A stretch of 58,314 nucleotides of DNA, taken from the NCBI GenBank assembly GCA_025923075.1, contig JAICGN010000013.1, positions 1 to 58,314 on the forward strand, written 5' to 3'. Positions 51,223 to 58,314 of this stretch are shown here, piece after piece. This stretch comes from Chitinophagaceae bacterium. GTDB lineage: Bacteria; Bacteroidota; Bacteroidia; Chitinophagales; Chitinophagaceae. The translations under genes were made by a program, and so were the position numbers. The notes below the pieces were generated by a model. It saw only the letters and a list, made by a program, of their open reading frames with translations. It was not told where the DNA came from and searched no databases. Each line of letters starts with the position of its first letter. Within the stretch, counting starts at the first letter, position 1.

Positions 51223-52559
51223 GCCAGCGAAATCCTGAAATATCAAAAGGAGTTGACTGGAGTCTTGTATGGCTATGGGCATTATTATCATTCATAGGTA
51301 TCATGGCGATCTTTGGGGTCACCTATCATGAAGGCGATAACGTTCTTCAAACCTTTCTGAGGTTTCGTACCGATTACAGCCGTCAGTTTTATTTTTTTGT
51401 AGCCTCAGCATTTATCGGCATGTTCATTTTGCTAACGGACAGTAAATTTTTTCCCGCTACTGCTAATCTCTGGTATGCTGCAGGTATTTTGCTGATTCTT
51501 CTTGTTTTTCCTTTGGGATCAAAAGTAAAGGGAACTGAATCCATTATTAAAGTCGGCGGCAGTTTTCAATTTCAACCAGCTGAATTTTGTAAGATCTGTG
51601 TGTGTCTTGCACTGGCAAAATACCTTTCAAGACCGGAAACTGATTTTAGAAGAACGCAGTCTCAACTTATTGCCGCTGGTATTGCGTTGTTACCAGCTGC
51701 CTTCAGTATCATGCAAAGTGAGACAGGTTTAGCGCTGGTTTACCTTTCATTTTTTATTGTAATGTATCGTGAAGGCTTATCATCAGCAGTTCTCATTATC
51801 GGTTTTTCAATTGGTACATTAATAGTAGCGACATTGCTTGTTGAAAAAAACTTATTGGCAATTATTTTAACCGCAATTGCAGCATTTGTCATTTACATCA
51901 TGCGACGACAGATAAAGAGGAACCGGGCTCTGCTTGTCAATATTGTTCTTCTTTGGGGACTTTGCGTCGGGATACAGCGATTTGGCGTTCCATTTATTTT
52001 CAAACATATATTGGCTACTCACCAGGTGGAAAGAATTTTCAGCACCATTGGTAAAGACATTCCTTCAGAGTATAAAAAAGTGCAAAAGGGCGATCAGGTG
52101 AAAGTCGGCGTAAAAAAAGATGTTGATTATAATGTTAAGCAATCCAAGATCGCTATTGGTAGCGGTGGATTTGCTGGCAAAGGGTTATTAAAAGGTACCC
52201 AAACCCGTTTTGATTTTGTTCCCGAACAAAGAACAGATTTTATTTTCTGTACTATCGGGGAAGGGTTTGGATTTATTGGCAGCCTGGTTTTATTGGTGCT
52301 GTATTTAGTTTTGTTATTTCGTATCGTTACAGTAGCTGAACGACAACGCAGTGTATTCAGCCGTTGCTATGCTTATGGAGTTGGGGCTGTTTTCTTTTTT
52401 CATATTGCCATAAATCTTGCAATGACTGTCGGCCTTGCACCGGTTATTGGCATTCCTTTACCTTTTGTAAGCTATGGAGGCACTTCTCTGTTAACGAACA
52501 CAATTCTTCTGTTCATTCTCATTCGGCTTGACGCAGACCGGCAAATGGTCCTTAGATAA
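51219..52559 (+). CDS. rodA: rod shape-determining protein RodA (SEDS glycosyltransferase)
   Basis: The 446-residue SEDS protein has 10 predicted helices and polymerises glycan strands with PBP2. Landmarks are GVDWSLVWLWALLSFIGIMA, GSFQFQPAEFCKICVCLALA, QSETGLALVYLSFFIVMYRE, IGSGGFAGKGLLKGTQTRFD, FVPEQRTDFIFCTIGEGFGF and LPFVSYGGTSLLTNTILLFI. It is longer than the roughly 370-residue E. coli protein, because the loop between the sixth and seventh helices is expanded (YKKVQKGDQVKVGVKKDVDY), common in Bacteroidota. It ends the elongasome operon. Confidence 0.96.
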   Translation: MSQRNPEISKGVDWSLVWLWALLSFIGIMAIFGVTYHEGDNVLQTFLRFRTDYSRQFYFFVASAFIGMFILLTDSKFFPATANLWYAAGILLILLVFPLGSKVKGTESIIKVGGSFQFQPAEFCKICVCLALAKYLSRPETDFRRTQSQLIAAGIALLPAAFSIMQSETGLALVYLSFFIVMYREGLSSAVLIIGFSIGTLIVATLLVEKNLLAIILTAIAAFVIYIMRRQIKRNRALLVNIVLLWGLCVGIQRFGVPFIFKHILATHQVERIFSTIGKDIPSEYKKVQKGDQVKVGVKKDVDYNVKQSKIAIGSGGFAGKGLLKGTQTRFDFVPEQRTDFIFCTIGEGFGFIGSLVLLVLYLVLLFRIVTVAERQRSVFSRCYAYGVGAVFFFHIAINLAMTVGLAPVIGIPLPFVSYGGTSLLTNTILLFILIRLDADRQMVLR

Positions 52560-52672
52560 AAACCACAAAAACCTAAAGGGGCTTGGTTAACTTAATTTGT
52601 GATATTGTTTAACGAATGGAATTTTAAATAATGACTGAATCAATTAGTTCCTCCTTTAGGGGATCAGGCGGC

Positions 52673-53407
52673 ATGAACATCATTCCTCTCAGCGAGGGCA
52701 CATTTACTATTGACAAAACAAAACTCTTTGTTCCGTTTGATGAAGGTGTTCACGATTTACAGCAGCGACCTGTCGGAAGTTTGCTCGTAGAGGTTCAGCC
52801 CTTTGTTATCACTACCTCAAAAGATATTGTGCTGCTTGATACGGGACTTGGATTTGAGAAAAATGGAAGATTACAAGTTCACGAAAATCTTTCTGAAGCC
52901 GGAATCAATCCATCAGACATCACAAAAATACTATTGACTCATTTGCATAAGGATCATGCCGGTGGTGTATCAACAGGAACCAGGCATGAACAATTAAGCT
53001 TTCCGAATGCCAATTTTTATTTGCAGGAAAGAGAATTGAATTTTGCTTTTGAAAAAGGGTTTCCCTCCTTTATAACCGAAGAGTTAGCGGTACTAAAACA
53101 ATCAAATCAAATTATTCTATTAACAGAAGATGAAGGAACGATCGATAATTATATTCACTATAAAATAACTGGCGCCCATTCACCTTATCATCAGGTTTTT
53201 TGGATCAAAGAAAATGGCAAAACAATTTTCTTTGGTGGTGATGATGCACCACAATTGCAGCAAATGAAACATCGCTTTGCAGCCAAGTATGATTTTGATG
53301 GGAAAAAAGCAATGGAGTTACGAAGGACTTGGTGGCAAAGAGGGCAGCAGGAAAAGTGGACGTTTCTTTTTTATCACGACGTTAAAAACCCCGTAATTGA
53401 ATTTTAG
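52673..53407 (+). CDS. MBL-fold metallo-hydrolase
   Basis: The start at 52673 (MNIIPLSEGTFTIDKTKLFV) is chosen because the longer frame begins in a CTCCTTTAGGGG repeat. The 244-residue protein has the metallo-beta-lactamase fold: PFVITTSKDIVLLDTGLG, ILLTHLHKDHAGGVS (HxHxDH zinc site), GAHSPYHQVFWIKENGKTIF and FFGGDDAPQ, with a final histidine in FYHDVKN. It resembles AHL-lactonase-like or glyoxalase-like hydrolases; the substrate is unknown. It follows rodA by 113 bp with no terminator, so it may be co-transcribed. Confidence 0.9.
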   Translation: MNIIPLSEGTFTIDKTKLFVPFDEGVHDLQQRPVGSLLVEVQPFVITTSKDIVLLDTGLGFEKNGRLQVHENLSEAGINPSDITKILLTHLHKDHAGGVSTGTRHEQLSFPNANFYLQERELNFAFEKGFPSFITEELAVLKQSNQIILLTEDEGTIDNYIHYKITGAHSPYHQVFWIKENGKTIFFGGDDAPQLQQMKHRFAAKYDFDGKKAMELRRTWWQRGQQEKWTFLFYHDVKNPVIEF

Positions 53408-53509
53408 ATTTTAGAATTACCCTGCCTGCCGTGTAGTTCTTCAGTATTTCGGGGTTGTTAGCAGTCTGTTCATATAAATTTAAAATCTGAAATCCAAAAT
53501 CTAAAATTA
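53401..53509. repeat. AT-rich inverted repeat pair bracketing the MBL gene end
   Basis: ATTTTAGATTTTAGAATTA (53401-53419) and the AATCCAAAATCTAAAATT stretch (53491-53508) are largely complementary. The first overlaps the MBL gene stop. A CCTGCCTGCC segment lies between them. Confidence 0.6.
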
Positions 53510-53511
53510 AC

Positions 53512-53541
53512 AAAAAAGGCCTGCCCTTATCGGAGCCGGCC
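53512..53541 (-). terminator. terminator of the second sigma/anti-sigma operon
   Basis: On the minus strand GGCCGGCTCC pairs imperfectly with GGGCAGGCC, followed by six U residues. It sits just downstream of the 138-residue gene. Confidence 0.6.
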
Positions 53542-53576
53542 GTTGCTAACCTTTGAAAAACACCGAGATTGAAATT

Positions 53577-53993
53577 CTATTGAAGTAAAGCTCGAAATCG
53601 TTTATTAGGTCGATCGTCTTTCCTGCTTCGGGTTTGTTCTTCTCTCATTTTTTGTAAGCCCTGGATAAATTCATCCTGCCTTTTGAAAACATCGTTGCTT
53701 CTCTTTTCACCAACAATGTCGCGGAACTCGGTGCGGTAACGGAGTCTCAGTTCTATAATTCGTTGTTGGCGAACAAGACCATCACCTCTGTTTGCCTGTA
53801 GGGTTTGTTTCCATTCTGTGAAGTAACGGATAAAAACGGGTGTAAATCGCTCGGCCTCATTTCTGGAAAGGTTCAATCTGCGTTGAATGAACTCTCTCAT
53901 CTTATCCCGTATTTTATCATGCTCGTCGTCTTGTGCCTGCGAGGCAAATCCGGCGAGCAATGTAACGGTTAATATGAGTAAAATCTTTTTCAT
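53577..53993 (-). CDS. secreted helical protein of the sigma operon, Spy/CpxP-like
   Basis: The 138-residue protein has a signal peptide (MKKILLILTVTLLAGFASQA, cleavage after AQ). The mature part is very charged and helical (DKMREFIQRRLNLSRNEAER, YRTEFRDIVGEKRSNDVFKR, QDEFIQGLQKMREEQTRSRK). Such small, charged periplasmic proteins with repeated LxxxxR motifs resemble the Spy/CpxP/LTXXQ class that senses envelope stress, but no clear LTxxQ motif is visible. It abuts the anti-sigma gene with no gap, supporting a role in the same stress module. Confidence 0.75.
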   Translation of the reverse strand: MKKILLILTVTLLAGFASQAQDDEHDKIRDKMREFIQRRLNLSRNEAERFTPVFIRYFTEWKQTLQANRGDGLVRQQRIIELRLRYRTEFRDIVGEKRSNDVFKRQDEFIQGLQKMREEQTRSRKDDRPNKRFRALLQ

Positions 53994-54767
53994 TTAATTC
54001 ATCAGTTCATCTGCTTCATCATTTGAATTAGAAACTATCGCGTCGTCTAAAAAATCCTGTATCTCTTTTTCAGGAACATCTTTCATCAGTTCTTTTATCT
54101 CAGCTTGTTTACTCTCATCGCTTTCGTCTGTCGTATTCAATGCTTCATCTTCAGCAAGTTTGACAAACTCATCTATTTTATCTTCGCTCACCTTTTTATT
54201 TACATTTTTCGAGATCCATTTATCAGGATTCTTATTGGGATCAACCTGGTCAGATTTAATAAACAATAAAACGCCAAGTGTAACTACTCCAACAACTACA
54301 GCAGCAACTGCAAGACGGAACCATCGGCGGTTTGTTATGGAAATAACCTTTGTTTCCTTTTTATCAACTCCTTTTCTAAGGTTTCCAAAATAACCTTCCG
54401 GTACGGAGTAGGGATTCTTATTTTTTAAGCTACCAAGTAGTGGTGATAATGTCTCGATCTCTTCTTCAAACGTTTGATAATCTGCGTGCTTGATTATGTT
54501 CTGCAATATTGCATCACTCAAATTTTGAAAAAACCCGGCGGGAACTGAATAAGGCATTTCTTTAGAAGCATTGCTAAGAACAGGAGATAAATATTCTAAT
54601 TCCTCTTTGGCCTCAGTTGCTTCAAGCGCCCGTACTCGATTTAGGATTTGGGTAGGAAGTCCCTCAAAATAACCATTTGGTACAGTATAGGTATTTTGAG
54701 GGCCGTAATTTTCGAGGGTACTTCTCAATTCTTTTAATTCGTTTGATATGATATTCCGGTTTGTCAT
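53994..54767 (-). CDS. anti-sigma-like membrane protein with an N-terminal triple repeat
   Basis: The 257-residue protein has three repeats of a YxVPxGYFxxL block: YTVPNGYFEGLPTQIL (about residues 27-42), YSVPAGFFQNLSDAIL (73-88) and YSVPEGYFGNLRKGV (120-134), each preceded by an acidic helix (ELEYLSPVL). One membrane helix is at about 148-169 (RWFRLAVAAVVVGVVTLGVL), and an acidic tail ends EADELMN. I do not see a standard RskA or zinc anti-sigma domain, but its place just downstream of an ECF sigma gene and its single membrane span suggest a non-canonical anti-sigma. Confidence 0.72.
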   Translation of the reverse strand: MTNRNIISNELKELRSTLENYGPQNTYTVPNGYFEGLPTQILNRVRALEATEAKEELEYLSPVLSNASKEMPYSVPAGFFQNLSDAILQNIIKHADYQTFEEEIETLSPLLGSLKNKNPYSVPEGYFGNLRKGVDKKETKVISITNRRWFRLAVAAVVVGVVTLGVLLFIKSDQVDPNKNPDKWISKNVNKKVSEDKIDEFVKLAEDEALNTTDESDESKQAEIKELMKDVPEKEIQDFLDDAIVSNSNDEADELMN

Positions 54768-54803
54768 TTTACCGCAGTTAAGACGGTTTTAGATCTTGTA
54801 AGT

Positions 54804-55358
54804 TTAATGATTCTTAATGTATTCCTCGATTTTTTTAACCGCATGGTGGTAGCTGGCTTTCAACGCTCCTTCGCTGGTTTCCAACACTCTACTCATTTCC
54901 TCATACGGCATTTCGTCATAATACCGAAGTTGAAATACAATTCTTTGCTTTTCAGGTAATTGCTGTATACCCAGTTGAAGTTTCCACTCTAATTTGTTGC
55001 CGTCAAAGTGCCGGTCCGCCTTGATTTTATTTTCCAGCCCACTCCCCACGTCGCTTAGGGACACTGCAGTTCTTTTCTTTTGCTGCTCCAAAAAAGTTAA
55101 ACATTCATTTGTTGCCACCCGGTAAAGCCACGTATAAAGTTGGCTGTCCTCCCGGAAATTCTCCAAACCATTCCAGACCCTTATCATTACATTTTGCAAT
55201 ACATCATTTGCATCATCGTGATCGATAACCATGCGGCGCAAATGCCAATACAATTTTTCCTGGTATTTTTTAATGATGGAAGTAAACGCTTTTTCCTTTG
55301 TAACCGGGTTACGGAATTCTACGAGCAATTCACTATCGCTTAAGGTTGTCAGGGCCAT
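54804..55358 (-). CDS. ECF RNA polymerase sigma factor
   Basis: The 184-residue protein has region 2 (SIIKKYQEKLYWHLRRMVID, DANDVLQNVMIRVWNGLENF, LYTWLYRVATNECLTFLEQQ) and region 4 (LPEKQRIVFQLRYYDEMPYE, then EMSRVLETSEGALKASYHHA). Spacing between regions is normal. The next gene downstream, 36 bp away, is the probable regulator. It belongs to a different subgroup from the SigK-like factor at 26828-27370. Confidence 0.94.
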   Translation of the reverse strand: MALTTLSDSELLVEFRNPVTKEKAFTSIIKKYQEKLYWHLRRMVIDHDDANDVLQNVMIRVWNGLENFREDSQLYTWLYRVATNECLTFLEQQKKRTAVSLSDVGSGLENKIKADRHFDGNKLEWKLQLGIQQLPEKQRIVFQLRYYDEMPYEEMSRVLETSEGALKASYHHAVKKIEEYIKNH

Positions 55359-55614
55359 TGGTTCGGTCTTTTGCCAGGTTTAGAATATTGGAATACGGAA
55401 GCGTTTAACCGGTTCAACAGTATAAAAATAGAATTTTTTATTTTGTTATACCAGCTTTAGTCCCGATAGGTATCGGGATTCTTTGCATCTTCCCTTGCGA
55501 CGCACAGCCTGCCCTGACAGAATTCGCAGGCTTTATCTTTCTAATCATTATTGGCAATAAATTCCTGTTTAATCCAGTAACTGATAGAAGAATGATCGCA
55601 ATCACTTTGCATAA
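55359..55614. other. spacer with a dispersed palindrome
   Basis: The stretch between the sigma gene and the transketolase terminator contains the TCCCGATA/TATCGGGA palindrome (55461-55478) and a TTGCGACGCAC segment at 55497-55507. I see no ORF, RNA gene or strong promoter. Confidence 0.55.
55461..55478. repeat. TCCCGATA/TATCGGGA inverted repeat
   Basis: Eight-bp arms flank GG. The arms match the palindrome at 20835-20854 inside the amidohydrolase gene. Confidence 0.8.
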
Positions 55615-55646
55615 TAAAAAACCGTCTCGCCTTAGGCGAGACGGTT
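55615..55646 (-). terminator. terminator of the transketolase gene
   Basis: AACCGTCTCGCC (55620-55631) pairs exactly with GGCGAGACGGTT (55635-55646) around a 3-nt loop. U-runs follow on the minus strand. Confidence 0.85.
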
Positions 55647-55668
55647 AAGAATAGGAACACTCTTAAAA

Positions 55669-56643
55669 TTATTTTTTCGCCATCACTTTTTCGGCGGCGT
55701 TTACGATATCGGGTACATCCAATCCATATTTTTTCAATAATTGAGCCGGTGTGCCGCTTTCACCAAAGGTGTCTTTTGTACCAACGTATTCAACCGGCAC
55801 TGGAAAGTTCCTCACAGCGCATTGGGCAATTGCATCACCTAAGCCACCAATGACATTATGTTCTTCTGCGGTTACAGCGCATTTTGTTTTACGAAGTGAG
55901 TTGATCACCGCAATTTCATCAAGCGGCTTTATTGTATGCATATTGATTACTTCAACACTAATTCCTTTTTCTTGTAATATCGCACCAGCTTGGATTGCAT
56001 TCCAAACTAAGTGACCGCAGGCAAAAATTGAAACGTCCGATCCTTCAGAGAATACTTGTGCTTTACCTATCTTAAAATCTTCCGGCTTGGTAAATATTGG
56101 CCAAACGGGTCTCCCAAATCTTAAATAAACGGGTCCCTCATATTCAGCGATTGCCATCGTTGCAGCCTTTGTTTGATTATAATCACAAGGAACGATCACT
56201 GTCATGCCCGGCAACATTTTCATCAAGCCGATATCTTCGAGTATCTGGTGAGTGGCACCATCCTCTCCTAATGTAACGCCCGCATGTGAAGCACAAATCT
56301 TTACATTTTTGCCCGAGTAGGCAATTGATTGGCGTATCTGGTCGTATACGCGACCAGTCGAGAAATTTGCGAATGTAGTTGTATATGGAATTTTTCCTCC
56401 AATAGTTAATCCTGCGGCAATACCCATCATGTTTGCTTCAGCAATACCACACTGAAAAAATCGTTCAGGAAATTCTTTTATGAATTGATTCAATTTTAGT
56501 GAACCGGCAAGATCTGCAGTAAGCGCAACAATATTTGAATTCTTTCTTGCTGCTTCAACAATTCCATCGCCAAAACCACTCCGGGTATCTTTATTTCCAG
56601 TTGATTGTATTTCTCTTAAAGTAGACTGAATTTCTTTGATCAT
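55669..56643 (-). CDS. transketolase, C-terminal subunit
   Basis: The 324-residue protein corresponds to the pyrimidine-binding and C-terminal domains of transketolase: KDTRSGFGDGIVEAARKN, FFQCGIAEANMMGIAAGLTI (catalytic Glu region), TTTFANFSTGRVYDQIRQSI, THQILEDIGLMKMLPGMTVI, then IFACGHLVWNAIQAG and AEEHNVIGGLGDAI. The N-terminal thiamine-diphosphate-binding half is absent, so it should work with a separate N-terminal subunit; this split form is common in Bacteroidota and archaea. Unusually, no N-terminal half lies next to it here. galE is the upstream neighbour (58 bp). It ends at a strong terminator. Confidence 0.92.
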   Translation of the reverse strand: MIKEIQSTLREIQSTGNKDTRSGFGDGIVEAARKNSNIVALTADLAGSLKLNQFIKEFPERFFQCGIAEANMMGIAAGLTIGGKIPYTTTFANFSTGRVYDQIRQSIAYSGKNVKICASHAGVTLGEDGATHQILEDIGLMKMLPGMTVIVPCDYNQTKAATMAIAEYEGPVYLRFGRPVWPIFTKPEDFKIGKAQVFSEGSDVSIFACGHLVWNAIQAGAILQEKGISVEVINMHTIKPLDEIAVINSLRKTKCAVTAEEHNVIGGLGDAIAQCAVRNFPVPVEYVGTKDTFGESGTPAQLLKKYGLDVPDIVNAAEKVMAKK

Positions 56644-56701
56644 GATTGATTTTTAGCTGCGGCAAAAGTAAGGGTTGCGGCTAAATTGCCAATTGGTATC
56701 G

Positions 56702-57757
56702 TCAATTTAGTTCACCGGGTTTCCCGGAAAAAACCACTTCATCAGCTTTTAGCCGTTGTTCCCATTTCCACGCAGAAGCTACCATTTCCTCAAGACTAAA
56801 CTTTGGTTCCCAACCTAATTGAGATTTTGCAAGATCGTTGCTGGCATAGATAGCCATAATGTCTCCTGGTCGTCTTGGGCCGATTGTATAATTAAGTTTT
56901 ACACCATTGACTCTTTCAAATGCATGAATGGCTTCCAATACTGTTACACCATTGCCGGTTCCGAGGTTATACACTTCACATGAAGATTTATTTTTCCCCT
57001 CCGCTATATAATCTAAAGCCAGTGTATGAGCATGAGCAATATCACAGACATGAACAAAATCCCGGATACAGCTTCCATCTCTTGTCGGGTAATCATTTCC
57101 ATGAACGATCATGCCCGGCAGTTTGCCAATTGCTGTCTGTGTAATGGCGGGAAAAAGATTCTGTGGTTTACCAACCGGCATTTCACCAATTATGGCTGAA
57201 GGATGTGCACCAACCGGATTAAAATATCGTAAAAGGATACATTTTGTTAATGCACTTTTTGCAAATTCGTTCACTATTTGCTCACCCATTTGCTTTGTAT
57301 AACCATAAGGCGACTCAGCAGGTTTCGGCGGCGTTGTTTCTGTTACCGGACTGCTATCCGGCGTACCATAAACTGTACATGATGATGAAAAAACAAACCA
57401 GGGAATTTCAAAATCCTGTACGCATTTTAAAAGATTGATAAGCGAGTATAAATTGTTTTCAAAATATGTCAAAGGCAGCTCAACTGATTCATTGACCGAT
57501 TTGTATGCCGCAAAATGAATAACGCCACGTATATCCGTGTTTTCCTGGAAAATGGCAAACGTATCATCAAAATTGCACAGATCAACCTTGTAGTTTTTTA
57601 TTTTTTGACCCGTGATCCTTTCCACACGCTCCAACATGCTGGCATGAGACCTCGAATTGTTATCAACTGACACAACATCATAGCCATTTTCAATAAGATC
57701 AACCAACGTATGAGAGCCAATATATCCGCAACCGCCTGTAACGAGAATTTTCACCAT
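56702..57757 (-). CDS. galE: UDP-glucose 4-epimerase
   Basis: The preferred start is 57757 (MVKILVTGGCGYIGSHTLVD); a longer frame from 57775 adds six residues. The 351-residue enzyme interconverts UDP-glucose and UDP-galactose. Visible are the NAD-binding GGCGYIGSH, then VIHFAAYKSVNESVELPLTY, SSSCTVYGTPDSSPVTE (catalytic Ser/Thr), YGYTKQMGEQIVNEF (YxxxK), LLRYFNPVGAHPSAIIGE, GNDYPTRDGSCIRDFVHVCD and YNLGTGNGVTVLEAI. It is complete. It lies upstream of the transketolase gene on the same strand. Confidence 0.96.
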   Translation of the reverse strand: MVKILVTGGCGYIGSHTLVDLIENGYDVVSVDNNSRSHASMLERVERITGQKIKNYKVDLCNFDDTFAIFQENTDIRGVIHFAAYKSVNESVELPLTYFENNLYSLINLLKCVQDFEIPWFVFSSSCTVYGTPDSSPVTETTPPKPAESPYGYTKQMGEQIVNEFAKSALTKCILLRYFNPVGAHPSAIIGEMPVGKPQNLFPAITQTAIGKLPGMIVHGNDYPTRDGSCIRDFVHVCDIAHAHTLALDYIAEGKNKSSCEVYNLGTGNGVTVLEAIHAFERVNGVKLNYTIGPRRPGDIMAIYASNDLAKSQLGWEPKFSLEEMVASAWKWEQRLKADEVVFSGKPGELN

Positions 57758-57805
57758 GAATAAAAAGTTAATCATGCAAAAATCGGGAAAAGAGAAGAGA
57801 TCAGC

Positions 57806-58314
57806 TTAGAAAAAAAGTTTAACAATTGAATACACTCCGGCAGCAAGTAATCCGCTTATAGGTATTGTTAGTATCCATGCCCACAAAAGATTTACAGTTA
57901 CTCCCCACCGAACCGCGGACAATCTTTTTGTGGCGCCAACACCCATTATAGCTCCCGTAATCGTATGTGTAGTGCTTACTGGAATTTTTATTGCTTCAGT
58001 AACGAACAATGTTATTGCCCCGGCAGTTTCAGCCGCAACACCTTCAAAAGGAGTTACCTTGGTGATTTTTGTTCCCATTGTTTTTACGATTTTCCAACCT
58101 CCGCTCATTGTTCCTGCACCAATTGCAGCATAGCAAGCCAAAGGAACCCATACCGGCATTTGTTCGAAACTACCAATAGTTCCACCTGCGATCAGGGCTG
58201 CAGTAATGATACCCATTACTTTTTGTGCATCATTGCCACCATGACCAATACTAAATGCTGCCGAAGAGACCAATTGAAGTCTTCTGAACCATTGATTAGA
58301 CCGGTTTGCATTTA
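57806..58314 (-). CDS. PiT-family inorganic phosphate transporter, N-terminal part missing
   Basis: The frame is open to the last base of the window, so the N-terminus lies outside. Visible are FRRLQLVSSAAFSIGHGGND followed by AQKVMGIITAALIAGG (the PiT GHGxNDAQ signature), MSGGWKIVKTMGTKITKVTP, ITLFVTEAIKIPVSTTHTIT and GAIMGVGATKRLSAVRWGVT. The C-terminal helices end LLAAGVYSIVKLFF. PiT proteins import phosphate by cation symport. It is the first of three minus-strand genes with galE and transketolase. Confidence 0.93.
   Translation of the reverse strand, partial: NANRSNQWFRRLQLVSSAAFSIGHGGNDAQKVMGIITAALIAGGTIGSFEQMPVWVPLACYAAIGAGTMSGGWKIVKTMGTKITKVTPFEGVAAETAGAITLFVTEAIKIPVSTTHTITGAIMGVGATKRLSAVRWGVTVNLLWAWILTIPISGLLAAGVYSIVKLFF

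Noticed and set aside
1-58314. tRNA, rRNA or insertion sequence
   Set aside because: No cloverleaf, rRNA segment or transposase reading frame was found on inspection by eye; a dedicated scan such as tRNAscan or Infernal was not possible.

Overview
The window looks like a chromosomal segment of a Bacteroidota bacterium, most likely a Chitinophagaceae-type member of the Chitinophagales. The evidence is a SusC/SusD pair, a PorZ-like type IX secretion protein, Bacteroidota-style promoters (TTG or TTTG about 19 nt upstream of TAnnTTTG), very few Shine-Dalgarno-like sites, DUF1800/DUF1501 and MreBCD-PBP2-RodA operons, and many short dispersed palindromes in the spacers. The species cannot be read from the sequence. 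I see no rRNA, tRNA, CRISPR array, prophage, transposase or defence island; this is mostly core genome.

Layout. 1-6.7 kb: truncated M23 peptidase divergent from alaS, an M28 peptidase overlapping alaS, a 42-codon membrane ORF, a broken GNAT gene and a two-PDZ secreted protein. 6.7-9.4 kb: gatB with a TlpA-type thioredoxin lipoprotein. 9.4-16.6 kb (minus strand): SusD, SusC and an RND/MMPL exporter. 16.7-19.8 kb: porZ-like gene and recO. 19.8-21.4 kb (minus): small membrane protein and an amidohydrolase carrying two palindromes inside its reading frame. 21.5-25.9 kb: prfA, a gene-poor spacer with a possible small RNA, a TonB-dependent receptor and a VanZ-like protein. 26-29.6 kb (minus): RskA-like anti-sigma, ECF sigma, gcvH, cyclophilin, a conserved hypothetical and a YbjQ protein. 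29.6-35 kb: serS, an M48 peptidase, and the DUF1800/DUF1501 pair. 35-40.6 kb (minus): an OPT transporter and two tandem POT peptide transporters.

40.8-46 kb: purD, tryptophan 2,3-dioxygenase, an alpha/beta hydrolase, a small beta-rich secreted protein and an MFS transporter. The outer promoters of this block face inward, and both seem to take their -33 element from the same dispersed repeat. 46.4-52.6 kb: the elongasome operon mreB-mreC-mreD-mrdA-rodA. 52.7-55.4 kb: an MBL-fold hydrolase and a second ECF sigma/anti-sigma/secreted-protein operon. 55.6-58.3 kb (minus): the C-terminal half of a split transketolase, galE, and the 3' part of a PiT phosphate permease cut by the window end.

No previously undescribed multi-gene system was found. 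The best leads are small-scale: palindromic repeats translated in frame inside an enzyme gene, repeat-derived promoters at two genes, a possible orphan small RNA, a possible leaderless GTG start for porZ, an unannotated 42-residue membrane protein, and a triple repeat in an anti-sigma-like protein. Several likely start codons lie downstream of the longest reading frame because the upstream part is repeat or terminator sequence; these choices are stated in the entries.
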